This document shows, piece after piece, positions 1 to 8,701 of a DNA stretch of 13,970 nucleotides. The notes beneath the pieces were generated by a model. The model searched no databases, was not told the origin of the DNA, and worked only from the letters and a program-made list of their open reading frames with translations. Each line of letters opens with the position of its first letter. The first letter of the stretch is position 1. The translations under genes were made by a program, and so were the position numbers. This DNA comes from CAYXXZ01 sp964469165 (GTDB lineage Bacteria; Pseudomonadota; Gammaproteobacteria; Pseudomonadales; Porticoccaceae): NCBI GenBank assembly GCA_964469165.1, contig CAYXXZ010000081.1:1-13970 (forward strand), read 5' to 3'.

Positions 1-62
1 ACGAACGGGCGCAAAGTCTCTCGCAGCGCATTCGTCAGTATCAGAGCCGGCGGCGCTGGTAA
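1..62 (+). CDS. Possible 3' end of an upstream gene (partial)
   Basis: Reading from base 3 gives ERAQSLSQRIRQYQSRRRW and then TAA at 60-62. The arginine/glutamine-rich, helix-like tail and G/C-rich third codon positions look like the C-terminus of a real protein. A REP-type palindrome begins about 30 bases after the stop, which is where such elements usually lie relative to gene ends. Against this, only 19 codons are visible, and the other two + frames also stay open for 25-31 codons. I do not recognise the protein and assign no function. Confidence 0.35.
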   Translation, partial: ERAQSLSQRIRQYQSRRRW

Positions 63-91
63 AGTATCTTTGCAACTAATGATCGAGCGCC

Positions 92-164
92 TGTAGGAGC
101 CTGCCTGCAGGCGACCCTTATTGTGTAGCTCGATGGTTGTGTCGCCTGCAGGCAGGCTCCTACA
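92..164. repeat. REP-type inverted repeat, 24-bp perfect arms
   Basis: Bases 92-115 and 141-164 are exact reverse complements over 24 bases and are separated by a 25-base spacer. The arm begins TGTAGGAGCCTGCCTGCAGG. Each arm also contains the 10-base self-palindrome GCCTGCAGGC, so the element can fold as one long hairpin or as two small ones. GTAGGAG-headed palindromes of this design are common extragenic REP/BIME repeats in pseudomonads and related gammaproteobacteria. Membership of that family is inferred from the motif. The element probably ends or stabilises the transcript of the gene to its left. Confidence 0.8.
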
Positions 165-407
165 CAGTTTCACGTTGCGCGTTTCACGCAAGAACGGGGG
201 GCCCGCGGGGCCTTGCGGCTCTCTGTGCCACGGCGCGTGGTCAGAGTGAGGCCATCGCCACAGGCACCGACGTGAAATGAAATTCAAAGGCAGGAAAAGA
301 TCGTGAACAAGCCCCCAGGGCGATTCGTTTGATCCTCGCAGGATTGTCGGCTTTACTATGCCCGACTCAAAATCCATAACGGCACCATTTCCAGGAGACT
401 CCACCCC
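165..407. other. Upstream region of the two-domain NTF2-like gene, no gene seen
   Basis: No convincing reading frame lies here on either strand. A GC-rich stretch (about 190-240) is followed by more mixed sequence. The only promoter-like pair I see for the gene at 408 is TTGATC (329-334) and TACTAT (354-359). Its 19-base spacing is longer than ideal, so I give it little weight. AGGAG at 393-397 is the ribosome binding site of the next gene. Confidence 0.4.
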
Positions 408-1289
408 ATGATGCAACCTCTTTTTCTGCGCCTGTTCTGCCTGTTGTTCGCGGCACTGCCACTTCTCGCCAGTGCCGATACCGATACCAACAAAACCCAG
501 GTTCTGGCCTTGTACGCCATGCTCAACGCAGGCGACTACGACAATCTCGGCGACGTGGTGGCCCCGGACTACCGCACCGAAGTGCCCGACCACGAAGGCA
601 TGCCCGCGCTGCCACAGGGGCTCGATGGCCTCAGTGCAAGCCTTGCGGAGCGCGGTGCCATCGCCAACGACGTCAAGCGCGTGGTCAGCGACGGCGAGCT
701 GGTGTTCGTCCAGGTCAAGTACCCCGGCGACAAGGTGATTGCGGGCGTGGATATCTTTCGCCTCGACGACGCGGGCAAGATCGTCCATCACTGGCCGCGG
801 CGCCAGGCGGTGACGGACGACGTCGCGGATCCCGACACCCTCTATGCCGGCGGTGGCGACGCCAGCACACCCATGACGGAGGAACAGCTCCAACGCAATC
901 GCACCATCATTCGCGAGGCTTTTGAAAAAGTCTGGCGCGAAGGCCGCGCGGAGCTGACCCTCGACTATTACGCCACCGGCTACAAGCAGCACAACCCGCA
1001 CATTGCCGACGGCGGCGAGCGCATTCGCCAGATCATCGAAACCCACGTCAAACCCTATATCGAGGAAACCGGCAACCTCTACCCGGTAGAGATCGTCCAT
1101 ATCGGCGCCCAGGGCGACCTGGTCTTCATCCACTGCAATATCGTCATGCTCGGCCTCGGCCGCAATGAGGGCGTGAAAACCACCAGCGTCGACATCATGC
1201 GCATCGACGATGAAGGAAAACTCGCGGAACATTGGGACGTACTGCAGATGGAAACGGACAGCCTGCCGAACTTCGACACGTTGTTCTAG
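408..1289 (+). CDS. Exported protein with two NTF2/SnoaL-like domains
   Basis: This 293-residue protein starts with a signal peptide: a short n-region, the hydrophobic stretch LFLRLFCLLFAALPLL and a likely cleavage site near ASA-DTD. Two NTF2-like folds follow, at about residues 28-140 and 157-285. The second carries YKQHNPHIADGGE, typical of SnoaL-like cyclase/isomerase relatives, and each ends in an IxRxDDxGKxxxHW strand (DIFRLDDAGKIVHHW and DIMRIDDEGKLAEHW). This symmetry points to an internal duplication. The fold is a cone-shaped pocket that binds or converts small hydrophobic molecules, but the substrate cannot be read from sequence. The protein should act in the periplasm. AGGAG (393-397) lies 10 bases before the ATG at 408, and a second ATG follows at once. 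Two more NTF2-like genes lie 260 bases downstream on the opposite strand. The fold assignment is firm; the function is unknown. Confidence 0.85.
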   Translation: MMQPLFLRLFCLLFAALPLLASADTDTNKTQVLALYAMLNAGDYDNLGDVVAPDYRTEVPDHEGMPALPQGLDGLSASLAERGAIANDVKRVVSDGELVFVQVKYPGDKVIAGVDIFRLDDAGKIVHHWPRRQAVTDDVADPDTLYAGGGDASTPMTEEQLQRNRTIIREAFEKVWREGRAELTLDYYATGYKQHNPHIADGGERIRQIIETHVKPYIEETGNLYPVEIVHIGAQGDLVFIHCNIVMLGLGRNEGVKTTSVDIMRIDDEGKLAEHWDVLQMETDSLPNFDTLF

Positions 1290-1309
1290 TAAAATGGGGC
1301 CGCTTGGCA

Positions 1310-1343
1310 TACGGGATATTCAGTATCAACTGGATATCCCGTA
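1310..1343. promoter_or_regulatory. 34-base near-perfect palindrome upstream of the small lipoprotein gene
   Basis: TACGGGATAT (1310-1319) pairs exactly with ATATCCCGTA (1334-1343). Inside it, T1320/G1333 can wobble and CAG (1321-1323) pairs with CTG (1330-1332), leaving a six-base loop TATCAA. The stem has no T-run after it on the + strand, so it is not a classical terminator. It lies 21 bases after the stop of the two-domain NTF2 gene and 21 bases before the lipoprotein ATG. It could be an operator for a dimeric repressor, a leader hairpin that processes or stabilises mRNA between the two genes, or another extragenic repeat. Confidence 0.5.
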
Positions 1344-1364
1344 CAGACATTGCGAGGACAGGAA

Positions 1365-1487
1365 ATGAACCGGATTACAGGCCTGCTGATTGCGATTGCC
1401 CTGTTGAGCGGTTGCGCCACTGGTGTCGCCATCGATGGTGGCAGCGGCGGCGTGCGCGGCGGCATTTCCACCACCCTGCCCCTCTAA
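1365..1487 (+). CDS. Small 40-residue lipoprotein
   Basis: The ATG at 1365 is preceded by GAGGA (1354-1358) with a six-base spacer, and the frame runs 40 codons to TAA. The product starts MNRITGLLIAIALLSGCATG: a positive n-region, a hydrophobic stretch and a perfect lipobox LLSG-C with the lipidated cysteine at residue 17. Cleavage would leave a 24-residue glycine-rich peptide (about GVAIDGGSGGVRGG) anchored to a membrane. Residue +2 is alanine, not aspartate, so Lol sorting to the outer membrane is expected. I recognise no family. It resembles the small entericidin-type lipoproteins only in size and layout. The gene ends 24 bases before a hairpin and faces the SnoaL-like gene on the - strand. 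Confidence 0.7.
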   Translation: MNRITGLLIAIALLSGCATGVAIDGGSGGVRGGISTTLPL

Positions 1488-1511
1488 AGCCCACGTCTTT
1501 TCAAGCCTTCC

Positions 1512-1536
1512 GGTTCCCACGCTGAGCATGGGAACC
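1512..1536. terminator. Hairpin between convergent genes, REP-like
   Basis: GGTTCCCA (1512-1519) pairs with TGGGAACC (1529-1536). Across one C/A mismatch the stem continues with GC/GC. On the + strand the hairpin is followed, after about seven bases, by the T-rich TATTTATTTT, so it probably ends the lipoprotein transcript. It also lies just past the stop of the - strand gene at 1547, so it can serve both directions. The GGTTCCCACGCT...GTGGGAACC pattern is a widespread extragenic palindrome in proteobacteria; family membership here is from memory of the motif. Confidence 0.6.
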
Positions 1537-1546
1537 AGAGCGGTAT

Positions 1547-2059
1547 TTATTTTGCCTCGCCCCCAACGAACAGGGCGCTGGCCCTGCGACTCTTGATACG
1601 CCAGCCCGCTTCTGTTCTGACATAGACATCTTCGTACTGGCCCACCATGCGCGGCTGGCCCTGCAAGGATTTCGCACCTTCAGCGCCACTGTTGTCCTGT
1701 AAGTGGACCAGGTACATGATGCCCGTGGCGTTGTTTGCATCCACTACATCCACGAGATGATTGGTGATGACGTGCCGGCTCAGCCGGTGCGTCATGGCCT
1801 CGCGTTCTTCAAGGAAACGGCGCAATTCCGCGCGCCCTTCGAAACGCTGATCAGCAAACGTCCAAACACCGTTATCGGTGAAGAGATCCACCGCCCTGGA
1901 CGCCTGTCCCTGGTCGATGTAATGACTGTAAAGAAGCGCCAGCCGTTGGCAGGCCCTTTCCGCCAGCATCATCTGAACTTCATCCATGGCCACGGCCGGG
2001 CTGGCGCAAAGAAGAACAGCCAGCAGAGTGGCGCCGGGAAGTTTGCCGATGTTCAACAC
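1547..2059 (-). CDS. Exported SnoaL-like (NTF2-fold) protein, paralogue of the gene upstream
   Basis: From the GTG at 2059-2057 this is 170 residues. It starts with a signal peptide (MLNIGKLPGATLLAVLLCAS, cleavage after AVA near residue 24), then one SnoaL_4-type NTF2-like domain (about 27-165). Visible hallmarks are LAERACQRLALLYSHYID at the first helix, VW in the following strand, SRHVITN, and the closing strand MVGQYEDVYV...GWRIKSRR. The fold forms a small-molecule pocket; reaction and substrate are unknown. I prefer the GTG because AGGAG lies six bases upstream and the signal peptide begins there. The longer frame starts at a TTG (2116) overlapping the previous stop and has no such site. 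About 68 of 133 aligned residues match the product of 2113-2562 without gaps, a clear tandem duplication. The two genes are probably co-transcribed. Confidence 0.8.
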   Translation of the reverse strand: MLNIGKLPGATLLAVLLCASPAVAMDEVQMMLAERACQRLALLYSHYIDQGQASRAVDLFTDNGVWTFADQRFEGRAELRRFLEEREAMTHRLSRHVITNHLVDVVDANNATGIMYLVHLQDNSGAEGAKSLQGQPRMVGQYEDVYVRTEAGWRIKSRRASALFVGGEAK

Positions 2060-2065
2060 GGGTTT

Positions 2066-2070
2066 CTCCT
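2066..2070 (-). promoter_or_regulatory. Ribosome binding site that decides a GTG start
   Basis: On the - strand AGGAG is followed by six bases and then GTG (2059-2057). This places the start of the exported SnoaL-like protein exactly at its signal peptide. Confidence 0.7.
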
Positions 2071-2112
2071 GTACGGTACATATTCGAGCACACGCCAAGA
2101 CCAAACGGAACG

Positions 2113-2562
2113 TCAACGCAAAAAGGCGTTCTTCAATCTTCTGCTTTTGAAGCGCCAGCCCGCCTCGGTATTGACGTAAACATCCTCGTATTCCCCCACC
2201 ATTACGGGCTGCCCTTCGAGATTGGCGGAATCGTTCTCCCCAACGACAGCCCGATAGAGAGTGAGATACATGGTGCCCACGGCTGTGGCTGCATCGACGA
2301 TGTCGACCTGCTGGTTGGAAATCACATGGCGGCTGACCCGGCCTGGCGCGGAAGTGATCTGCTGAAAAAAACCGCGTATCTCCGCGAGCCCCTGATAGCG
2401 GCCGGCGGCGTGCTCCCAGACCGCATCTTCCGCGAACAGTGCCATGAGTTTTTCCAGCTCGCCGGCGTCCACATACTGGGAATGAAGTACCGCGAGGCGT
2501 TGGCAGGCGCGCTCGGCGAGCAGTAGTGCCAAACCATCGTTTGTCTCGGCCTGCGTCATCAT
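2113..2562 (-). CDS. Cytoplasmic SnoaL-like (NTF2-fold) protein
   Basis: This 149-residue protein is a single SnoaL_4-type NTF2-like domain with no signal peptide. Hallmarks match its neighbour: LAERACQRLAVLHSQYVD, VW, GRVSRHVISN, and GQPVMVGEYEDVYV followed by GWRFKSRR. The conserved RH in SRHV is usual in this family. Homologues include cyclases, dehydratases, isomerases and many uncharacterised proteins; nothing here fixes the substrate. AGGAG (2572-2568) lies five bases before the first of two adjacent ATG codons. The stop lies 53 bases before the GTG of the exported paralogue, so both are likely on one mRNA, perhaps with the deaminase gene 81 bases upstream. Conservation of the core with loss or gain of an export signal suggests the copies work on related compounds in two compartments. 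That is inference. Confidence 0.8.
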   Translation of the reverse strand: MMTQAETNDGLALLLAERACQRLAVLHSQYVDAGELEKLMALFAEDAVWEHAAGRYQGLAEIRGFFQQITSAPGRVSRHVISNQQVDIVDAATAVGTMYLTLYRAVVGENDSANLEGQPVMVGEYEDVYVNTEAGWRFKSRRLKNAFLR

Positions 2563-2643
2563 CGGCTCTCCTGAAGTAAGGCCCGAAAGAACTCCGGGCT
2601 GATTATTCGGTTGTGATGCTGTCCACCCGGGCCACCAATACCG

Positions 2644-3081
2644 TCAAACGCCGATATCCTCATTCCAGAGCTGTGGCTTTGCCGCAATGAAATCCCGCAT
2701 CAGCGCAATGCAGACCTCGTCCTGCAAAACCGTCACATCCACTCCGCGCAAACGCAGCAATTCTTCTTCGCCCATGAAAGTGCGGTTCTCACCCACTATC
2801 ACCTTCGGAATGCCGTAAAGCAATATCGCGCCACTGCACATGGCGCAGGGTGACAACGTGGTGTAAAGCACCGACTCCCGATAAACACTGGCGGGCTGAC
2901 GCCCGGCATTTTCAAAGGCGTCCATCTCACCGTGAAGAATGGCACTGCCGTGCTGCACACGGCGGTTGTGGCCACGGCCGATGATCTTTCCGCCATGAAC
3001 GATGACCGAACCGATGGGAATACCGCCCTCGGCAAGTCCCTGGCGCGCTTCGTCGATGGCGGCTTGCATGAATGTGTCCAC
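2644..3081 (-). CDS. Cytosine deaminase, yeast Fcy1 type
   Basis: A 145-residue zinc-dependent deaminase that should convert cytosine to uracil and ammonia in the cytoplasm (pyrimidine salvage). Counting from the GTG start, zinc ligands and catalytic glutamate are H50 and E52 in LHGEMDAFENAGR, and C79 and C82 in TTLSPCAMCSGA. N39 in GRGHNRR, the YGIPKVIVGEN strand and the C-terminal WNEDIG with D142 all match yeast cytosine deaminase, where the equivalent aspartate contacts cytosine. This sets it apart from TadA, guanine deaminase and the unrelated E. coli CodA amidohydrolase. Length also fits (yeast enzyme 158). The start is GTG (3081-3079), five bases after AGGAG; the ATG at 3105 would put that site inside the gene. 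No permease or other pyrimidine gene is adjacent. Other small amines or nucleobases remain possible substrates. Confidence 0.85.
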   Translation of the reverse strand: MDTFMQAAIDEARQGLAEGGIPIGSVIVHGGKIIGRGHNRRVQHGSAILHGEMDAFENAGRQPASVYRESVLYTTLSPCAMCSGAILLYGIPKVIVGENRTFMGEEELLRLRGVDVTVLQDEVCIALMRDFIAAKPQLWNEDIGV

Positions 3082-3086
3082 GATAT

Positions 3087-3091
3087 CTCCT
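3087..3091 (-). promoter_or_regulatory. Ribosome binding site that decides the deaminase GTG start
   Basis: AGGAG on the - strand is followed by ATATC and then GTG (3081-3079). It lies within the longer frame that begins at 3105, which argues against that ATG. Confidence 0.65.
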
Positions 3092-3326
3092 TTTACACAT
3101 ATCAAGTCGAGAATGTAGGTTACAGCTCCACCTGGTGACCCCTACATCCATGGAGGAAGAACTGGAATCTGACAGCATCAGGTCTACGGTATACGCCTTG
3201 TAGGCATATAGCTGTACGAGCCCATAGCCCAAGCTCCCGATTACTGGGCAACATCGCAACTTGCCAACACCCCGAAGACCAATGAATTTGATTGTGCCGT
3301 CTCGCCCAAAATTTCGGCAGCCCTGA

Positions 3327-6272
3327 TCAACCCAGCAGATTGTCCACGTAAATCAGTGTGTGATGCAATGAATTACCATTGTCAAGATAATCGTAAGCGG
3401 CGTGCGCCACATCGATATCGTTGCTCTCGCGCGTCACCGCGAAATAACTGCCGACCTCGATTTTATTGAGGAACAATTGCTTATCCACCAATGCCTGAGG
3501 ATCGATACTGTTGTTCGCCGTCAGCGCATCGATCATGCGCATCATCGTCTCCACCGGGCCCACGCTATTCCACAATTTTGTCCAGTGCATTTTCCCGCCA
3601 TCATCCGGGTCGCGTTCGAGAATGTTGTTGTAGACATTGGTAACCATTTGTTCAGTGGTGAAATCGCGCGGATAAAACTCCTTGGCTCCCGGTGACTCCC
3701 ACATGCGGTTGGCTACATCCTCAAAGGAGTAACCCTGCTCGACTCTGGTATTCCAGAACGCCAGGCCATCGGCATCCGGCGCCCTGCCAAGAATCAGCAC
3801 ATACATGGCAATCAGGTCATGCTGTGCCGCCGTCGCCGTTTCAAACACCAGCTTGATATCGCTGGTGGCCAGATCCTGTCTGCCTCCTTCGCTGCTCATG
3901 ATGTGGAAAGCTTCCACACTGAGAGCACGTCCGACATCCGCGGACGTCAGCACGTAATTCGTCCCGGTCGCACCGTCTATCGGAGCACCATCCCGCAACC
4001 ACTGGTAAGACACGGGTAACGGGTGATCGTTGTCCACCAGCAACGCCGTCAGTGTCTGTCCGCGGATGGGGGCTCCGGAAATCCAGAGTACCTCCGGCTC
4101 GCTGAAAAGATTCCACCCCACCCGGGAGCGCCCCATCACCGACAGTTCTCCGCCAAGCCCCTGGCTGCTGCTGTTGCCGTCGCTGAAATACCAGTCGAAC
4201 TCGATGGATTGCGGCGCCTGCGGATTGCCATTGCTATAACCGATGGACGACAGCACCTCATTCACCACCGCCTGTGTGGCTTTGTCGTTGAAGGTCATGC
4301 TTAGTGTTCCATCCCCGCTGTCCACCCTGCCCACCACCATCCCGGACAGCACCAGATCACCGCCGTTGAAGCTCAGGCGCCCCAGGGCGGAAAACAAATC
4401 GTCAGGGTTGGCGCCGCCGGTTCGTTCGACGGTGACGGACGCGGCCGCATAATTGCCGAGGCCATTGTTCATGGCCGCGAGTTCGGGGTCGTAAACGGCA
4501 ACATGCTGGTCGAGCGGGATCGGCGTTCCGCCGATGGACAGAGTGCTGCTTTGTCCCAGGGTAGTGTTGGCGGGATCAAGATTGAATGTGCTGTCCAGAC
4601 TGCCATCCGCGTTGAGCCGCACTATCAGAAAATCGGGATCCCAGGTTGTTGGATACTGCTCTCCATATCCAGCAAGGACGATCTTTCCATCCGGCTGCGG
4701 GGCCACGCTGAAAATAAACCCGTGATCGCTGTGCCCGCCAAGAGGAATGACCAGTTTGCCGTCACCGGAAAAACTGGTATCCAATGTGCCATCGGCATTG
4801 AGGCGTACGACATTGATTTCATCGGCCTGACCATTTTTCGCCTGACCGGCCAGCAGTATTTTTCCATCCGCTTGAAGTGAAATACTACGGGCCAGATTTG
4901 CCCTCCCATCCAGATCGATAACGGCTCTGCCATTCTGTGCGAAGCTGCTATCCAGACTACCGTTGACATTGAACCGCATGACGACAAAATCTTCTCCGGA
5001 AGTTCCATGGGAACCGTAGCCCCCAACAATAATTTTGCCATCATGCTGCAACACTGCGCTCTCACCGAGGGTATTGTCACCTACCGATGCCTTTACCCTG
5101 CCGTTGATTCCGAATCCATTGTCCAGAGTTCCGTTGGGGTTCAAACGTACCATGCCTATTTGATTGTCTGGCGTAGACCCGATGACGACTATCCTCCCAT
5201 CCGGCTGGAGGAGAATATCCCTGACCACATCGATGCCAACACCAAACGGCGCTACTGTTTTTCCACTATTGCCAAATCCGGTATCCAACGCACCATTGGC
5301 ATTGAGCCGCACAATTGTCAGTGAATCCCCCTCATCGACGCGGACAACACCCGCCACAACAATCTTGCCATCCAGCTGCACCACAACCGCACGAGCGCTA
5401 TCGTAGCCATCGACGACATCCAGGTGAACATGGCCTTGGTTACCGAAACCAGTGTCAACGTTACCGTCCGCGGTCACCCGCAGCAGGGCGAAGTGGTCGC
5501 TGACACCGTTCCAGTTTTGGCCGACAAGAATTATCTTACCGTCGCTCTGGAGAGTCATATCGATGGTGTATGCAAAGGGTCCTGCCGCCACCGTCAATTT
5601 ACCGTCGCCATTGAAATTGGTATCCAGACTGCCATCCCTGTTCAAACGAACCAGACTATATGCCTGCTCTCCCTGCAATAACCGGCTGTATCCACCAACA
5701 AGAATTTTTCCATCCGGTTGCAGCAGCATTGCTCTAGCGTAGTCATCCCCGAAAACGGGATGCGACGGCACGAATGTCAACCCCGTGCCCTGGATGAAAG
5801 TGGGGGCGTCGTTGACCGGTGCAATTGTCAGACTCGCGGTATCGGAAGCGGCACTGAAGGAGGTATTGCCACCCGTCGCAGTAATGACGGAGTAGCTGCC
5901 GCTGGCAAGCCCATCGCTCATATCCCAGGCGCGAAAGGTAACGGCTTCGGCGAGCGTGCCGTTGAGATCGCCAAAAGGCAGCAGGCGCAGTTTTGCCGTT
6001 GGACCAAGCAGAAGTGCCAGTTCATTGGTGGTGCTGTTTATCAGATCGGCTTGAATGGTGAGCCAGCTGGCACCGCCGTCGAGACTGTATTGCCAGCTAC
6101 CCATACCGGTATCGAGGTGCGTGACGGCAATGGCTTTTACTGCGCCATCGCTATCCGAAATGCTGCCTTCAGGCAGCAATGCCGCAATTGTAATCCCGGC
6201 CGGATTGGCATGGCTTTCCATTACTTCGGGAAACGCCGGAGAGAAACTGGTGTTGAGAATGGGAGCTACCAC
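3327..6272 (-). CDS. Large modular secreted or surface protein: delta-60 beta-propeller, Ig-like modules, DUF4214-like C-terminus
   Basis: From the GTG at 6272 this is 981 residues. In order: an N-terminal beta module (about 20-155) ending in the cadherin-type linker SLTIAPVNDAPTF; seven delta-60 repeats (about 178-568), each with a core such as LQPDGKILVGGY then VRLNxDGSLDTxF, enough for one seven-bladed propeller; a beta module with DWYFSDGN (about 570-720); an Ig-like domain with SYQWLRDGAPIDGATG (about 727-790); and a DUF4214-like region (about 817-915) with YVLILGRAPDADGLAFW, then a weaker echo NILERDPDDGGKMHW. No Sec signal or membrane helix is visible, so export by type I secretion is a reasonable inference from the DUF4214 module and acidic, Asp/Gly/Asn-rich make-up. 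No secretion genes are adjacent. AGGAGG lies five bases before the GTG. Likely an adhesin or matrix protein; the ligand is unknown. Confidence 0.8.
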   Translation of the reverse strand: MVAPILNTSFSPAFPEVMESHANPAGITIAALLPEGSISDSDGAVKAIAVTHLDTGMGSWQYSLDGGASWLTIQADLINSTTNELALLLGPTAKLRLLPFGDLNGTLAEAVTFRAWDMSDGLASGSYSVITATGGNTSFSAASDTASLTIAPVNDAPTFIQGTGLTFVPSHPVFGDDYARAMLLQPDGKILVGGYSRLLQGEQAYSLVRLNRDGSLDTNFNGDGKLTVAAGPFAYTIDMTLQSDGKIILVGQNWNGVSDHFALLRVTADGNVDTGFGNQGHVHLDVVDGYDSARAVVVQLDGKIVVAGVVRVDEGDSLTIVRLNANGALDTGFGNSGKTVAPFGVGIDVVRDILLQPDGRIVVIGSTPDNQIGMVRLNPNGTLDNGFGINGRVKASVGDNTLGESAVLQHDGKIIVGGYGSHGTSGEDFVVMRFNVNGSLDSSFAQNGRAVIDLDGRANLARSISLQADGKILLAGQAKNGQADEINVVRLNADGTLDTSFSGDGKLVIPLGGHSDHGFIFSVAPQPDGKIVLAGYGEQYPTTWDPDFLIVRLNADGSLDSTFNLDPANTTLGQSSTLSIGGTPIPLDQHVAVYDPELAAMNNGLGNYAAASVTVERTGGANPDDLFSALGRLSFNGGDLVLSGMVVGRVDSGDGTLSMTFNDKATQAVVNEVLSSIGYSNGNPQAPQSIEFDWYFSDGNSSSQGLGGELSVMGRSRVGWNLFSEPEVLWISGAPIRGQTLTALLVDNDHPLPVSYQWLRDGAPIDGATGTNYVLTSADVGRALSVEAFHIMSSEGGRQDLATSDIKLVFETATAAQHDLIAMYVLILGRAPDADGLAFWNTRVEQGYSFEDVANRMWESPGAKEFYPRDFTTEQMVTNVYNNILERDPDDGGKMHWTKLWNSVGPVETMMRMIDALTANNSIDPQALVDKQLFLNKIEVGSYFAVTRESNDIDVAHAAYDYLDNGNSLHHTLIYVDNLLG

Positions 6273-6277
6273 AAATT

Positions 6278-6283
6278 CCTCCT
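6278..6283 (-). promoter_or_regulatory. Full-consensus ribosome binding site for the propeller protein
   Basis: AGGAGG on the - strand is followed by AATTT and then GTG (6272-6270). This argues for the GTG as start over the ATG at 6323, which has no ribosome binding site and lies inside a palindromic repeat. Confidence 0.75.
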
Positions 6284-6308
6284 GATTATAAAAGTCGTGG
6301 CGGAGACC

Positions 6309-6359
6309 GTAGGGGCAATTCATGAAATCGGCTTATCCGATTCGCGCAATTGCCCCTAC
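6309..6359. repeat. 51-base nested cruciform just downstream of parC
   Basis: GTAGGGGCAATT (6309-6320) pairs perfectly with AATTGCCCCTAC (6348-6359). Inside, AATCGG (6326-6331) pairs with CCGATT (6337-6342) around a five-base loop. The two stems are separated by a symmetrical 5 x 5 internal loop (CATGA and CGCGC). The outer arms look like the GTAGGGGC-type extragenic repeats found in many bacterial genomes. The element starts five bases after the parC stop on the - strand, so it probably protects or ends the parC transcript and insulates it from the propeller gene. No T-run follows, so simple Rho-independent termination is doubtful. Confidence 0.75.
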
Positions 6360-6364
6360 AATGA

Positions 6365-8635
<2,271 letters not shown>

Positions 8636-8701
8636 AGATCGTGATCCGTTTTAGCCAGGCTGGTATTTGTCAGTACCGGCCTTGTAAGTTGGTTGGTTAT
8701 T

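Noticed and set aside
2581..2599. GCCCG/CGGGC hairpin between the deaminase and the first SnoaL-like gene
   Set aside because: Only five pairs with a nine-base loop and no T-run on either strand, so too weak to call a terminator.
2927..3259. A 110-codon - strand frame reaching into the gap upstream of the deaminase
   Set aside because: It overlaps the deaminase out of frame, has no ribosome binding site, and its translation has no recognisable feature. I see no gene in 3106-3326.
6285..6290. TATAAT on the - strand just before the propeller gene
   Set aside because: It has no -35 box at proper distance (the nearest TTGCCC is 22 bases away), and transcription from it would begin at or after the ribosome binding site. 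Probably coincidence.
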